This document shows positions 37,536-49,924 of a stretch of DNA of 64,000 nt, piece after piece. Numbering within the stretch: the stretch's first letter is position 1; every line of letters begins with the position of its first letter. Below the pieces are notes generated by a model, which saw only the letters and a list, made by a program, of their open reading frames with translations, searched no databases and was not told the DNA's origin. The DNA comes from Platanthera guangdongensis. Taxonomy: Eukaryota > Streptophyta > Magnoliopsida > Asparagales > Orchidaceae. The position numbers and the translations under genes were made by a program. The DNA lies in the NCBI GenBank assembly GCA_039583875.1, contig CM077155.1:6622043-6686042 (forward strand). The letters run 5' to 3'.

Positions 37536-39566
37536 TTACTTAACCTTAGAACCCAAATAACTCTTGGGTCCTTGGTGCAAGTTAGTCTGACTTTTAATAA
37601 AACTATCTGTAGCTCTTCTAGCAGGCAGTTTACTACTCTCCTTGACACTTGAATTGTGCCAACAATATATGGCAAAGTGGCCTATCTTGCCACAACACCA
37701 GCACTCAAACCTGTTGTACCTTTGTTTAGGTACAACCCTGACTGTTTTATCTACAGCAGGCTTCTTGTTTAGTGTTGGGACTTTGCCCTTAGATTTGGAC
37801 TTAGCAGTCCAGGCAGGTTTTTTAAACCTCAATCCAGTCTTACCCTTTTGTGGTACAAACTCATCTATCAAGGGTAAAACAGATTTAGGTTTAGAAAAAC
37901 TTGCAACTATCTCTCTCTCTTTCTGAAGTCTAATCTCTAGATTTCTGATCTGATCATTCTTAAATGTAATAGTACTCATCTGAATAACAGTAATGTTCTT
38001 CAGTCTGGCTATTTCATTTAGTTTCTGATCTAACAACTTGTCTGAATCAGCAGCAGCCAATTTAAGACTAGCAATCTCCTTTGACTGAGTTTTGGCCAAG
38101 GTTTTGCTTTTCTTTAAGGCCTGCAACAAGTCCCTATATTCATCAATTAACTGATGAATATCTCCTTCAGATTCAGACTCACTCACATCACTTGATGCAG
38201 ATGTATCTGACTCTGATTCAGTACTATAATCTGAAAGACATTGTACCTTACTTGGTCCAGGCTGATCCTGGATCTTGTCTTCTTCAGATAAAGCCATCAG
38301 TCCCTTGCACTGATTGTCTTCTTGTTCATATATAGAGTTCAGCACCTGCAGGAACTCTTCTTCTTCATCTGCAGCAAACAGACCAATGTAAGCCTCAGCT
38401 TCAGATTCTGACTCTGAAGATGACTGATCTGACAAGATCTTCTCATTCTTTGCAACAAAGGATTTTTCCTTCTTGCCCTTAAACTGAGTCTTCTTTTTGT
38501 ATGTTGACTCCTTCCTCTTTTCAGGATAGTCAGCCACTACATGTCCCTGTCTATTGCAGCAATAGCACACAATCTTTGAACATGTAGCTTTGCTTGGCTT
38601 GGACCTCCTTTTGTCATTCCTTGATGACTTTCTTTTCTGATAGTAGTCATCTTTTGGCTGAGAAGTGGATGACTTAGACCTCCACTGCTTCTTCTTCAAA
38701 AACTTTTGAAAATGCCTAGTAAAAGCAGCAAAGTCTTCATCAGTTTCACTGCTATCTGAATTCTTGCTTTCTGAATTATCTGTCTCAGCTTCAGCAACTA
38801 TTTGAGGTGGAGATGGAGACTTGCTTCTATACTTCCTAGTGACTTCAGTCTTGAAGGCCACAGATCTTTCCTTGTGCTCCACTCTAGTAGTCTTCTCTTC
38901 CTCCTTCCTAACCATTAACTGCATCTCATAAGATAACAATTTTCTAAATAAAGTTGGAGGAGGTATATCAGCTAGTTTGGTCACTTCCCTAATGACACAA
39001 ATCTTGGTGTCTCAGTCCTTAGTCAGGGATCTTAAAAACTTGTCATTCATCTCATAGTTGCTGAATTCTCTTTCATAGGACATCAATTCATTTACTATCC
39101 TATAGAACTTCTTGTAGCATTCAGTAATGCTATCAGACTTTCCTTGTCTGGATCTTTCATATTCCTGATTTAACAAGGACTTTCTGTCTTGTCTTACTTC
39201 TTCTAATCCTTCCATATAGACTATCAAAGTATCCCACATTTCCTTTGAAGTCTTGCAATGAATCAAATTCTGAAAGGTAAAATCATCAATGGCACTCACT
39301 ATGATGTTTTGGGCCCTCTTATCCATAGTGGCCAAGATAATCTCATCCTTGGTCATCTCTGAATAATCCTTGAGAGTTTTTTGATTTGCATCCAGAATAG
39401 ATACCTTCATTGGCACATATGACCCTTCTTTGACTGTGATATATACTCTTGGGTCAGAAGCTTTCATAAATAGTCTAACCCTCTCTTTCCAAATACCAAA
39501 TATTTCTTTTCTACATATTGGCAATTTCATGGACCCCAGCTCTTTGTGATTCTCACTAGAACTCAT
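37536..39566 (-). pseudogene. Copia gag with two zinc knuckles, one in-frame stop
   Basis: Starts at 39566, 90 bp inside the LTR. Residues 1-185 are the gag core (MWDTLIVYMEGLEEVRQDR and similar). A TGA at about 39012-39014 interrupts the frame, and the same frame resumes through 37536 (about 670 residues in all). The second half has Lys/Ser-rich linkers, an acidic segment, a coiled-coil-like stretch and two knuckles. The first, CYCCNRQGHVVADY, has Tyr in place of the last Cys; the second, CWCCGKIGHFAIYC, is complete. Confidence 0.88.
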
Positions 39567-39638
39567 TTTCTTGATTCTTGATTATTCTGAATCTGCCTAC
39601 AGGATCTTACTCAGACTGTTATGTCCCTTTTTGAGTAA

Positions 39639-39654
39639 CCTCGTTTTGATACCA
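39639..39654 (-). promoter_or_regulatory. Primer binding site of the 12.6-kb copia element
   Basis: Minus-strand TGGTATCAAAACGAGG lies two bases past the 5' LTR. TGGTATCA complements the 3' end of initiator tRNA-Met. Confidence 0.85.
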
Positions 39655-39656
39655 CT

Positions 39657-41540
39657 TGAAAGAAATAGTGACTAACCACCTAGAGGGGGGTGAATAGGTG
39701 TTCTTTTTCTTTTTACTTTAAAGACAGATAAACTGTAATTAATTTTAAACAACAAATGCAATTATACAGCTATCACAACACAGAAACCACAAAAACTAAC
39801 ATTCACAGAGTGCACACAGTGTTTATAGTGGTTCCCCAAGGTCTGGGTACATCCACTTTCCCCCTTCGCCTATCTAGTAGTGTACTAGATTCGGCATAAC
39901 TTCTGCACTTCTCCTCAGATCCTCAGATCTTACAGCTCAGAACCCCAAACCAAGTTCCTACAACTCAGAGTATCCTCACTCCTACAACTCAGACACAAAG
40001 CCCTACCACTCAGTCTTCACCAAGATCTACACTCAGGCTAAACAGCCCTACCTCAGCCTTCAATCAAGGCCTACACTCAGAGAATTGAATCTCCTACACT
40101 CATGCACAAAAGCCCTACCTCAGTCTTTATAGTTTAGGCTTACAACTCAGATCTCTTAGGATCCTACAAGAATTTAATAATACAAGGTAATTAACCACAA
40201 CTCTGACTGAGAGAGATGAGTTGACTGGCTTCTTGATGAGTTCTTAGAAGAACTTGGCAGAGATCAACCTCCCTTAGCTTTCTTCAAAGTTTCTTGAATT
40301 AGAACTCAGTAGGGTTGAATCTCCTGTGCAGATGATCTTCAATCAACTGCTGTCTTGTGATTCATATCTCAATCTGAATCTCACTTACCAGCCTGGTTCA
40401 GCAGCTGCTCTTCTTAGAAGGAGCTCTCTCTCTCCAACTTCTTAGATCTTCTGTCGAAGGTCTTCTTCTTTTGTGTTGTTAGATCTCTATCTTCTGATTG
40501 ATTGATTCTCTCAGATTCTATCAATTATTATATTCTGTTGAAAGAGAAAGACCTTTATATAGTCTTCCTCCAAGGTAACCGGCTGATCCGGTTTCTAACA
40601 ACCTCTGACAGCTTTGACAGTTGTAGTTGACCGGTTGAGAATAACAGCTGTCAAGTCATCCAGTCACTTCTTGAAATCACTATCACTGTCTAAAAGTGTC
40701 GATACAGATAGTCATTATGTGTCGACACAAATAGACTAAGTGTCGACACAAGTGAACTAAGTGTCGACACTAGCCTTGTTGGTGTCGACACAACTCCTTG
40801 TGTTGTTATAACAGCTTCTCGACACTGCTTTTTCAGAATGTGTCGACACTGATTCTGTGTGTCGACACAAGCCTTCTGTTGAATGTGTCGACACTGAATG
40901 AGTGTGTCGATACAAGTATTTCTTCTTTAACACTTGGCTGAATTCTGCTGTGTGTCGGCACATCTCCTTTGTGTCGACACATTCCTTCTTGTGTTGAAAC
41001 TTGCCGAGTGTCGACACATCTCCTTTGTGTCGACACTTGCCTCTAAGTGCTGAATCTTGCTGAGTGTCGACACATCTCCTTTGTGTCGACACTTGCCTTC
41101 TTTTACTTTAACTTTGGTGAAGCTTGCTGAGTGTCGACACTGATTCTTGGTGTCGACACAGTCGATGTCGACTAAGCTTCTCTGGGTGTCGACACTGCCT
41201 CTAAGTGTCGACATAGCTCATGTTGATAATTCTTAACAGTGTGTCGACACTGCCTCTAACTGTCGACACTTTTCTTCTGGTGTCGACTCTGCCTTTCCTG
41301 GTGTCGACACAATTACTCCTAGTGTCGACACAGCTTTTTTAGGTGTCGACACAAGCCTTCTTAAGTGTCGACACTTTTCTTCTAGGTGTCGACACATGGA
41401 CTTAGAAACTTTTCTGCATTTCCTGCAATTACTTAACCTGCACATATAAACTCAAAGCACATCAAATACACCTTGATGTATATCATTGAGTAAGGTGAAG
41501 CTTCTTCAAATCTGGTACACATTTTTCAATGTACCCAACA
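39657..41540 (-). repeat. 5' LTR of the 12.6-kb copia element
   Basis: Minus strand TGTTGGGTACATTG...ATTTCTTTCA, 1884 bp. U3 contains the GTGTCGACAC array (41391-40698), then TATATAAAGG at 40561-40552. The end carries CACCTATTCACCCCCCTCTA, as in family A. Confidence 0.93.
40698..41391. repeat. Array of palindrome GTGTCGACAC in U3 (5' LTR)
   Basis: Counterpart of 29956-30660, collinear copy by copy. A few copies have changed (for example GTGTCGATAC near 40910 and CTGTCGACAC near 41260). Confidence 0.93.
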
Positions 41541-42104
41541 ATAATCAGCTTCATGTGCTTCATAGGTTGCAAAATCCACTTCCAATCCCTATTCAAGGGT
41601 CCTTCTTATGTCGACAAGTCTCCGCCTTCCATTCAAGCCAAAAATTGCAGCAAATCACCCCATTTAATATTAATTACTTATGTAAGTTCTCAATGGGAAG
41701 TTCCTATACTTATTGAATATTTTGTGAGAAACTATATTCTTTGGGATTACAATTTGTACAAGTTTACCTAATTTCATACATTACTAGAATGGTGAATTCG
41801 CAACATATTTAACTAAAGCACTCTTACTTTACTTCTTAGCTTGAACTTGTTTATTTCACCTAAAGCTTAGTCTTAATTGTGCATGTCCGTAGAACATTTT
41901 ATAATTTCAAAAATCATCGCAAGAAAACATTGGATTATTGTGCATGCATCACATCCATATATAATTCACTACACCACTACATGTGCATACATATATTGGA
42001 GTTCTGTTAATGCATACTCACACCACAGCCTTAACTTTATCCAACGTCGCATGGATTATGGGAAATAAGTTGGAGTGCATGTTGTAGTCTGCGTGGTCAA
42101 TAAT

Positions 42105-42310
42105 AATTCATGAGGTTCAACAACAACAATCAAGCCATTATCCCACCATAATGGAGATGGCCATATGGATCATTTGTCGCCATTACGCACTACCTTTAGT
42201 CATAATCTTACTAATGCCTAAGTACATCATGTCTTTCCTTATAGTTTCATTCCAAGTCCTTTTTAGTCTGCCCATCCCCCGTTTAACATGCCTAATAGCT
42301 AAACTCTCAC
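42105..42310 (-). mobile_element. RTE-type LINE 3' fragment
   Basis: On the minus strand, degenerate RTWNETIRKDMMYLGIS followed by WRQMIHMA resembles the end of plant RTE-clade LINE reverse transcriptases, and it ends in TTGTTGTTGTTGAA, the typical (TTG)n tail. Only the last ~60 codons are present, with at least one stop. Confidence 0.5.
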
Positions 42311-42336
42311 AATGTCTAATGGGCGTCTCTAATAAT

Positions 42337-42490
42337 TTCATGAGCTTACAACAACAACAAAACCCATATAGTCCCCAGTCATTGGGGGTATGGGCGGGGG
42401 GAGATTGGAAACAGACCTAACATTTGGCACTATGCACAAAGTGGTTTCTCTCAGAGGAGAAAGACCTAACCTTTGATAATAAATGCACAA
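42337..42490. repeat. Interspersed repeat with CAACAACAACAAAACCC head
   Basis: The ACAACAACAACAAAACCCATA then GTCCCCAGTCATTGGGGGTA hairpin and AGACC blocks resemble the tail region shared by several plant non-LTR elements. Class cannot be settled by eye. Confidence 0.35.
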
Positions 42491-42849
42491 AGTGGCTGCT
42501 CACAGATACCACTGAAATAATGACCCACTATACCGTCACGTTTGCTGTGGAATCATGCCCCCAAATCAAAGCCAAAGACATCAGAGAGGGCAGACCCAAG
42601 AATCCATTTTGATTTATGTGCACATAACCATGCTTCCTTCATTCAGCATCCAGATCATTGGTCTTGCACAATATAATAATTTCATGAGCTTAGTCTAATA
42701 AAATTAGAAGTTGTGTAATATTTAATAGTTTCCTTATATAGTTTGATGAAGCTATAGGGGATGCAACATTATCCTATTTTTATCAAATATGCTAGTAGTT
42801 ATAATTCCAATAGATTCCAGATATGTTCAATAAAAAAACAGTTTCAAAG

Positions 42850-42893
42850 AATACCTTACACACACACATATGTATGTATATATATATATACAG

Positions 42894-42924
<31 letters not shown>

Positions 42925-45270
42925 CCCCGTGCGGGCAATATATCATATATATGCGATATATTGTCGAGGCAGACATTCGACGTATACAGACGATATTCGA
43001 TGGCAAGCACATATATTATCGCGAGGACGTCATATATCGTATATGGCGACATTCGTCGTGGTGGAGATATTCGTGGGTCGACAATCGGCATGGGGGATAT
43101 ATTCGGCGAGGGATATTCGACATCGTATGGGGGCGACATTCGTCGTGGGGGTGACATTGGTATAGGGGCGACAAATCGTGGGGGCGACGAATATATATGG
43201 GGCGACGAATATCGTGGGGGAGATATTATATCGTATGGGAGCGACATATATCGTATAGGCTATATATTATCGTGGTATAGCACAGTTGTCGGGGGGCGTA
43301 TATATCAGGGGTGACGACATTCATCGTATAGGGGCAACATTCGTTGTGGGGGCGACAATCAGCATGGGGGATACATAGGGCGACATTTGCTTGGGGCTTG
43401 GGCACATTTGTCGTGGAGGCGATATTTTGGTGGTCAATGACGATACATTGGTCAGGGGCGACACATTGGTCGGGGACGGTCTTCAAAGGCGAAAGCTTGC
43501 GACGGCGATGGCGACGTCAGCAGAAGGTGCGTTATGCTTGCGATAGGGCCAGTATGGGAAATCGCGAGGAAAAATCGCGTGGAAGGTGCGACATACTTTA
43601 TGATGGCGAAAGGCTTGCGACGGCGATGGCGATCTTACGATGACGCGGTCATGAATGACTCGGTCAGGAAGGTATGACGTTGTAGGATCTGCCCTAGCTG
43701 CCCAGAAGAAGAAGATGGGTTTACAGGAATCTGTTTACAGGAATCTGCTCTATCTATTCTAATCTATTCTATCACGTCTAATTTAATCTATTCTATTATA
43801 ATCTATTCTAATCTATTCTATTCAGTCAAATCTATTCTAAACAATCTGATAAGAATAGATTAGAAAGTTGCAGGAATTTGTTTACACCAGCTGTTCGTTA
43901 ATGTCATCTCAAAGTTGCAAGAATCTGTTCTGATCTATTCTAATCTATTCTAAATCTCATCTGGGGGGGTATGGGGTAAACAGATTAGAATAGATTAAAA
44001 TAACAGATTAAACATATTTATCTCATATGTTATGCCAAGTTTTTCATGTCAAAAATTTTGCTTGCCCAAAGCCACCCTACAGACCAAATATTGGGGCATG
44101 AAACATGGGAGATTTGGGAAGATCATAGAATAACTTGACATGAATAAATATTGGGGAAGATCATATAGGGTTGTTCATAGAAAGAACCATAAGTTCTGGT
44201 AAAAAAACAAACTTGGGGACCGGCATAATTAACATTTGGGCAAATGTTGTATTGTAATTAACCTGCATTCAGGTCTAGCATATTAAAATTTGGACCAAAT
44301 TAATTATTGGAATGGTTAGAGATCAACCAAATTAACATTTAGCAAAATTAACATTTGGGCAAAATTAACATTGGGGCAAAATTAACATTTGGGCAAATCA
44401 AATGGTTAGAGATCGAACATAATAACAGGCATTTCATCAAGGCAGCACAGTCAAATACAGGCAAAGCAAGAACCAAACATGGGAATTTAGAAAATAGGAA
44501 ATACAGGCAAATACAGGCAAAGCAAGAAACCAAAACAGCCATGATGGTAGGAAATCGTGAGATACTAATTACAACAAAAAAATAAATTAAATTTAAAAAA
44601 CTTACAAAAACTTAAAATTTTGAACTTTAAAATTTTAAAATTGTATGCCGGGAGAGCGAAACCCGCCTGGTTGTGGGCGAAACCCGCTTGGTTGCGGGCG
44701 AAGCCCGCTTGGTTTCGAGCGAAGCCCGCAGCGACGCATCGAGAACGGACGGAGCACGTTCGAAGATGCTAGTATGTATGTATCTTTATACTATAAGCAA
44801 ACTCTAAAAAAGTCATGGTGTAACATTCGTTTCCCCAAAATACCCCTCAATCATGGTGTAACATTTTAATGCCAAAATACCCCTCATTTTTCTTATTCCT
44901 CTACTCATTTGTATGGTTTTTTTTTGTCATTTGATCATAAATTTTCTTATTCTGCTACTCATTTGCATAGTTTTTTTCTTATTTCCCTACTCGCCGCCCC
45001 ACCAATGTTGCCGCCCTCGCCAATGTCGCCTCCCCCGCATAATGTCGCCGCACTCGTCAATGTTGCCACCCCCGCCCAATGTCGCCGCCCCCGCCCAATG
45101 TCGCCGCCCCCAACTATTGTCGTTGTTCCCGACCAATGTCGCCGCCCCCGACCAATGTCGCCGCCCCCGACCAATGTCGCCGCCCCCGACCAATGTCGTC
45201 TCCCCCTACAAATGTCTCCACCCCAGACCAATGTCGCTGCCCCGCACGGGGTCTCCCGTGCACGACTGCT

Positions 45271-45343
<73 letters not shown>

Positions 45344-45420
45344 GTCCATGTATATACATGTTTGTGTGTCTATATATATGCTCATGTATATGTATATATA
45401 TATATACACACACGACCTTT
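42850..45420. mobile_element. Probable foldback-type element with tandem-repeat arms
   Basis: Both ends have the same outer-to-inner order: (TA)n, then CCCCGTGCGGGC/G, then an array of units like GGGGGCGACATTGGTC. Left arm about 42930-43460; right arm, inverted, about 45260-44995. The interior holds a roughly 125-bp direct duplication (GGCGAAAGCTTGCGACGGCGATGG..., 43478 and 43604), ATCTATTCTA-rich repeats (43740-44000), TTAACATTTGGGC repeats (44330-44400) and an AACCCGCTTGGTT cluster (44660-44730). No transposase is recognised. Confidence 0.45.
45272..45342. repeat. (TA)n microsatellite, about 70 bp
   Basis: Uninterrupted TA dinucleotides at the outer edge of the right arm of the foldback-like element. 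A shorter TA-rich block sits at the left edge (42876-42925). Confidence 0.97.
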
Positions 45421-45932
45421 TTTAAGAGAGAATATAAAACGTTGAAATGTTCATGTTGAACAAATAGAAACACTATTAATTTGAAACATCTAATCTTTAA
45501 ATATATAATAAAAACAAAACAATAAAATTTAAATCAAATTCATTATAATTTTAATGAAAAAATATACCGGTACAAGATGTTGAGGTATATTTATATTTGT
45601 GTTAATGGGCTACTTAACGGGTTGGTTAGGATCCGATAGGAATCCAAACCCGTAGTCTGGGATTTAGGGTTTCGCCTATAAATACCCCGCTGGGGGCAAC
45701 GGGTAGGCCATTCCAAACTAGATGGTCACGCGGATGCTTCGAACACTCTAACACAAGATACATATTCGGTACAGATACGCGGCCCTCAAGAAAGTATCGG
45801 TGCTTCATAGTTTTTAGTGCCAAATTAAGTTACATTAAGTCCATTATGAATATTTTTTAAAATCATATTTGTTTTGATTAGTATGATTTTTGATCTACAA
45901 AAATTCATAAATGACTGGTCGTTAAATCACAG

Positions 45933-48900
45933 CAATTGTTACCCTGGGTCAATGGACACGAGAAAAACTGCAGGAAAGATAATTGTATGTGTCGATAGCG
46001 ATCCATCAGTAACAAGGAGAGTAAAAAAACTTGTTGCAGAAGATGCTGGAGCAAAAGGCCTAATCCTTATTGACGAGACTGAGAAAGGAATCCCTTTTGA
46101 TTCTGGCAGCTTCGCCTTCTCAGAAATAACTAACAGTGTTGGAGCTCTGGTCCTTGAGTATATGAAGTCTACCAAGTAAGCCAATAAAAGGATCAAAGTT
46201 GCAACCTTTACAATTTTCAATTACTTAATGCTCTTGACAATAATATATAAATTTAGGTTTCCAACTGCCATCATTCTTTCAACAATAGATGTGGAACAAT
46301 TCACACCTGCACCTATAGTCGCATATTTCTCCTCTCGAGGGCCTGGAGGACTAACTGAGTCAATTTTGAAGGTCATAACTCTTTCCTCAAAACTTATTTG
46401 ATGTTTTGAATGAAAACGCATTGAATAGAATATTCACTTTCATTATTGCTGTTCATGTTAGCAGCCAGATCTAATGGCTCCGGGAGTTGGCATTTTAGCA
46501 GGTGCAATACCAATGGAAAACAAAGAGACCACACCTGAGGGAAAGAAACCCTCAAATTTTGCAATAAAATCGGGCACTTCAATGGCCTGCCCGCATGTTG
46601 CAGGTGCAGCTGCTTTTGTTAAGTCTGTGCATCCAAGATGGAGCCCCTCTATAATCAGATCGGCTCTTGTGACAACAGGTATATAACTTTAGGGGAATAT
46701 GAGATGTATGATTGAAGAATAAGTTTAACACCTTAGGAAACGTTGGCAGGAATGTGATGAATATGGATTGACAAATATGACACCAATAATTGTTGTTAGG
46801 AAGTTTGAATCAAATAGGAAACAAGGTTGCGTCCAGATAAAATAGCAGGAATGTGAGGAATATGGATTCACAAAGCTGACCCTAATACTTTGATTTATGG
46901 AGCATGACCCAAAGAGGAATCAAAACTCGCTAGTTACAGTAGAAGTCAGACATATTTTCAACCCGAAATCTTAAGTCTATGTGCGAGAGCTAACTTCTTA
47001 ATATTTATGCACCAACATATTTTTCACCTATCTGATGTAGGACTAGAACAATACTCCACTTGTGTTACCAATCAACCTCTTAGGTGAGAGCAGTTCACAT
47101 TGGTCATCCCACTAATGGAAGTATTTGACTATCATCAAGTATCATGCACCAGAAGTACACTCAACCATGTGGATCCACTTGCTCTTGAACATTGCTCAAA
47201 CAAGGTTGAACATACCAAGACCTGTGGAAGCCACAAATTACATGAAAATAGAAATACTCGATCCTAAACTAACTATTGGCTCTAATATCAATTTTTAGGG
47301 AGCATGAAGTGAAACTAAAATTAGACTAGATACATCATTAGTCAAACCTATTTCCAACCCAAAAAATTACCACGTGGGTAACCATTTGATATTTCTATAA
47401 CAGCATACATTTCACCTATCCAATGTGATACTAAATCAATACTTTTGCTTGCCATAAAAGTTTTCATACATAAAGTGGGACAATCAATACTCTCATTTTC
47501 CTTAATAATTTTTCCCCCACATGAGAACACCTAGGATTGACCATCACTCCCTCAAATGGCCAAATGGGAGTATAAAGAAAGCACACAAAACCACACTAAA
47601 CTATGTGGAGCCAACATAGGCATCATCCGCTTTGAACATTGATCAGCGATAGTTCAAAGCACCACCGAGATCTATGGGAACCACAAATCGCATGAACATA
47701 CTAGATCATAGTCGAACCATACACTTTGATACTATTTTGATGAGAAACATAGATCATAAGTGGAATATACTAAATATGGAAAATGGTCAAACCAACAAAT
47801 TATTATGAATTTTCTCTATTTCCACAGTAATCTCTATTTTCCCAAGTTCTATAAGCCCATTAGGTTGTCCTATATTCTCCTCAGACATATCATCATTTGA
47901 AAATAACAATTTTTGACATCCATCAAATGTAATTTTGATTCAAACTTGTATAAAAATAAACCTGAAAAAATCCTTCATACAAACAACAACAAATATTTCA
48001 TCAATGTTAATGTTTTCCCAAAAGAAGCCTCCCTTAGTCCTAGAAAATCCTTTCCTATTTCTCGTAAACATCAGTTTAAGTTGTGGAATTTTTTATGGTT
48101 GACATCCAACAAACTATTGCCCACATTAAACTAGAGAAAGGTTCTCCTGAGGACCTGAAGCATGCCCTCACAGGCTCACACTAATTAGATCATTTCATGA
48201 TTTTTATGTATATATTTACAATTGATTCTCGAACATTAACTCTTATCTTTCTCATCAAAATTTGTAGTTATACTTATATATTGTTCTATGCCAATGTCCT
48301 AACATACAAGTTTATTTACTTTTCAAGTGCCAAATCACCTGAATAATTTTAGTGCCTTCTCTTACCATATTAAAAACATGTGAAAACAAGTCAGAGGTCC
48401 AAGTCTTGTCAATACTAAGTTTCCTGCTTTTTTTTTCTCATACCAGCAAAAAGGACAAATAATCTCAAGAAATCTTTAACAACTAGTTCAGGAGCAACTG
48501 CCAACTATCATGATATGGGAGCAGGAGAGATAAGTCCACTGAGAGCTTTAAGTCCAGGGCTTGTTTTTGATTCGAGGACAGAAGACTACTTGTATTTTCT
48601 TTGCTACTATGGATACAAGAATGAGACCATCAAATCACTCGCTGGCATCAAAAAATTCAGCTGTCCGCCAAACCCATCTGCTGACCTCATGTCAGAGCTC
48701 AACTACCCTTCCATCTCCATTGCGAGACTTGAAGGTGGATATGGAGGGGTGAGGACAGTGCACAGGACCATGACGAATGTTGGACCATCTAACTGTACCT
48801 ATATAGCACAAGTGGACGCCCCCAAAGGGCTCGGGGTGAAGGTCAAGCCAGAGAGTCTCTTCTTTACAAGGAGAGGGTTGAAGGTTTCATATCAAGTTAC

Positions 48901-49003
48901 TTTTGATGGCAAAGGTGCTGGAAAGGGATACAAGTATGGCTCACTTACTTGGTCAGATGGGGCTCACTCTGTTCGAACCATTTTTGTTGTTAATGTCATT
49001 TAA
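45933..49003 (+). CDS. Subtilisin-like serine protease, exons 8-11 (C-terminal part)
   Basis: Exons 45933-46175, 46257-46371, 46465-46678 and 48447-49003. Together with exons 1-7 the total is 2349 nt (782 aa plus TAA). Exon 8 carries the protease-associated domain (KIIVCVDSD). Exon 9 has the family block FSSRGPG. Exon 10 gives PDLMAPG and the nucleophile Ser565 in GTSMACPHVAG. Exon 11 has DMGAGEISPLRALSPGLVFD, LNYPSIS and the C-terminal fibronectin-III-like domain (RTMTNVGPSNCTY) ending at FVVNVI. Introns 8-10 are GT-AG and keep phase. The length equals that of typical plant subtilases, and I see no stop or lost catalytic residue, so the gene looks functional despite the giant intron. Confidence 0.93.
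46679..48446 (+). other. Intron 10 of the subtilase gene (1768 bp)
   Basis: Donor CAACAG|GTATAT and acceptor TACCAG|CAAAAA. The content is AT-rich, and around 46990-47130 and 47390-47720 it shows diverged tandem-like text about 'CACCTATCNGATGTAG/GATACT' and AACCACAAATC-type blocks. No gene or named element is recognised. Confidence 0.8.
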
Positions 49004-49265
49004 TTTTATAAAGTGGTTTCATTTTTAAGAGAAAAGTTTACAGAAAACAAAGTTATGGGAGTTGTTGGGTTACTATGTTATTAAAGGCACATGAAGCATC
49101 AAGTTGAAAAGGGGTCCTGGATCCTATGCACAAGGCGCAAGCGCGCGCCTGAAGAATGTGAGGGGCAAAATATATCTAGTTTATTAAATGAAAAATACAC
49201 AAAATAAATCTACCATCATATCAGCATAGTAGAATCATGAAACGTCTATGCAATAATCGATAACC

Positions 49266-49525
49266 TGTTAATAACTTGAATTTAGCCCATCATGTTAAAG
49301 GCTCATTTTGCCAAGCCCATTAGGATTACAATCCCAGCCATTTAATGTGAACGCATCTCAACCGTCAGAAAAGAAGCACACGGATTCATACATTAATTAC
49401 ATTTACTACAGAATAATATTCTCTCTCTTCCAATATATCGTATATAAATACCACTTGATGCACAATGTTTTTCATTCAAGGAAAATATATTTCTCTACTT
49501 CTCTTCTCTCATTCTTTTCTCAACA
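49266..49525 (+). repeat. 5' LTR (260 bp) and adjacent PBS of the degenerate copia
   Basis: TGTTAATAACTTG...TTCTCAACA with TATAAATACC at 49443-49452. TATCAGAGCGAGG at 49530 onward is the primer site (initiator Met type). The first ~100 bp match 57061-57165. Confidence 0.85.
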
Positions 49526-49924
49526 TAGTATCAGAGCGAGGTTCTGGAAAAATTCAAGAAGAATCTTCCGTTGAATAATTATTCACTCGGAATTTTTCGC
49601 TCAACTTTCTTTTCCCGCCCTCCTTGCCGCCAATTCTTAATCGCCAGGCCACGTGCTCGCCGCGTGCTCTGTCCTCTTGGCGTTTCTCCTTGCAGTTGTC
49701 TTGCTCTGTTCGTGCCTCAGCCCGCAATCACTGTCATTTTTACTTGCGATCTCCTTTCCTTCTAATCCGCTGCAGTAGCTCGCCTGGCCGCAACTCTAAT
49801 TTTTTGCAACTCCTGAGTCGAGTATGTCGTTATTGCTTCCCACACCTCTTCCTGCGGTCTCCTCCTCTACTCGTCTGTCTCCAAGGTCGACTCCACCTTG
49901 ACATCTGAGTCGCGTCTCTGCATC

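Larger units (their letters stand above)
28908..41540 (-). mobile_element. Full-length Ty1/copia element with extra post-pol gene (12,633 bp)
   Basis: LTRs are 28908-30800 (3') and 39657-41540 (5'), flanked by ATAAC (28903-28907) and ATAAT (41541-41545), a 5-bp duplication with one mismatch. Minus-strand order is 5' LTR, PBS, gag, protease, integrase, RT, RNase H, a GTCGAC array, an additional ORF region, PPT-like AATCGGGGGAGAT, 3' LTR. By eye the LTRs show about 45 differences (97-98% identity), so it is clearly older than the 18-24 kb element. Coding regions carry several stops and shifts, so it is probably inactive. The position of the extra ORF after pol recalls the SIRE-type elements. 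Confidence 0.95.
27025..45932 (+). other. Giant intron 7 of the subtilase gene (18,908 bp)
   Basis: The donor is GCAAG|GTATAT at 27025 and the acceptor CACAG|CAATTG at 45932. Joining the two sides gives ...EASNCYPGSMD..., exactly the junction expected in this family, with frame preserved. The intron contains AT-rich unique sequence (27.0-28.9 kb, nothing recognised), a complete copia element (28908-41540), AT-rich sequence with LINE and other repeats (41.5-42.8 kb), and a probable foldback element (42.85-45.4 kb). Confidence 0.88.

Noticed and set aside
44909..45473. 170-codon frames with repeated Tyr-Ile
   Set aside because: Produced by the (TA)n microsatellite and the adjoining short repeats.
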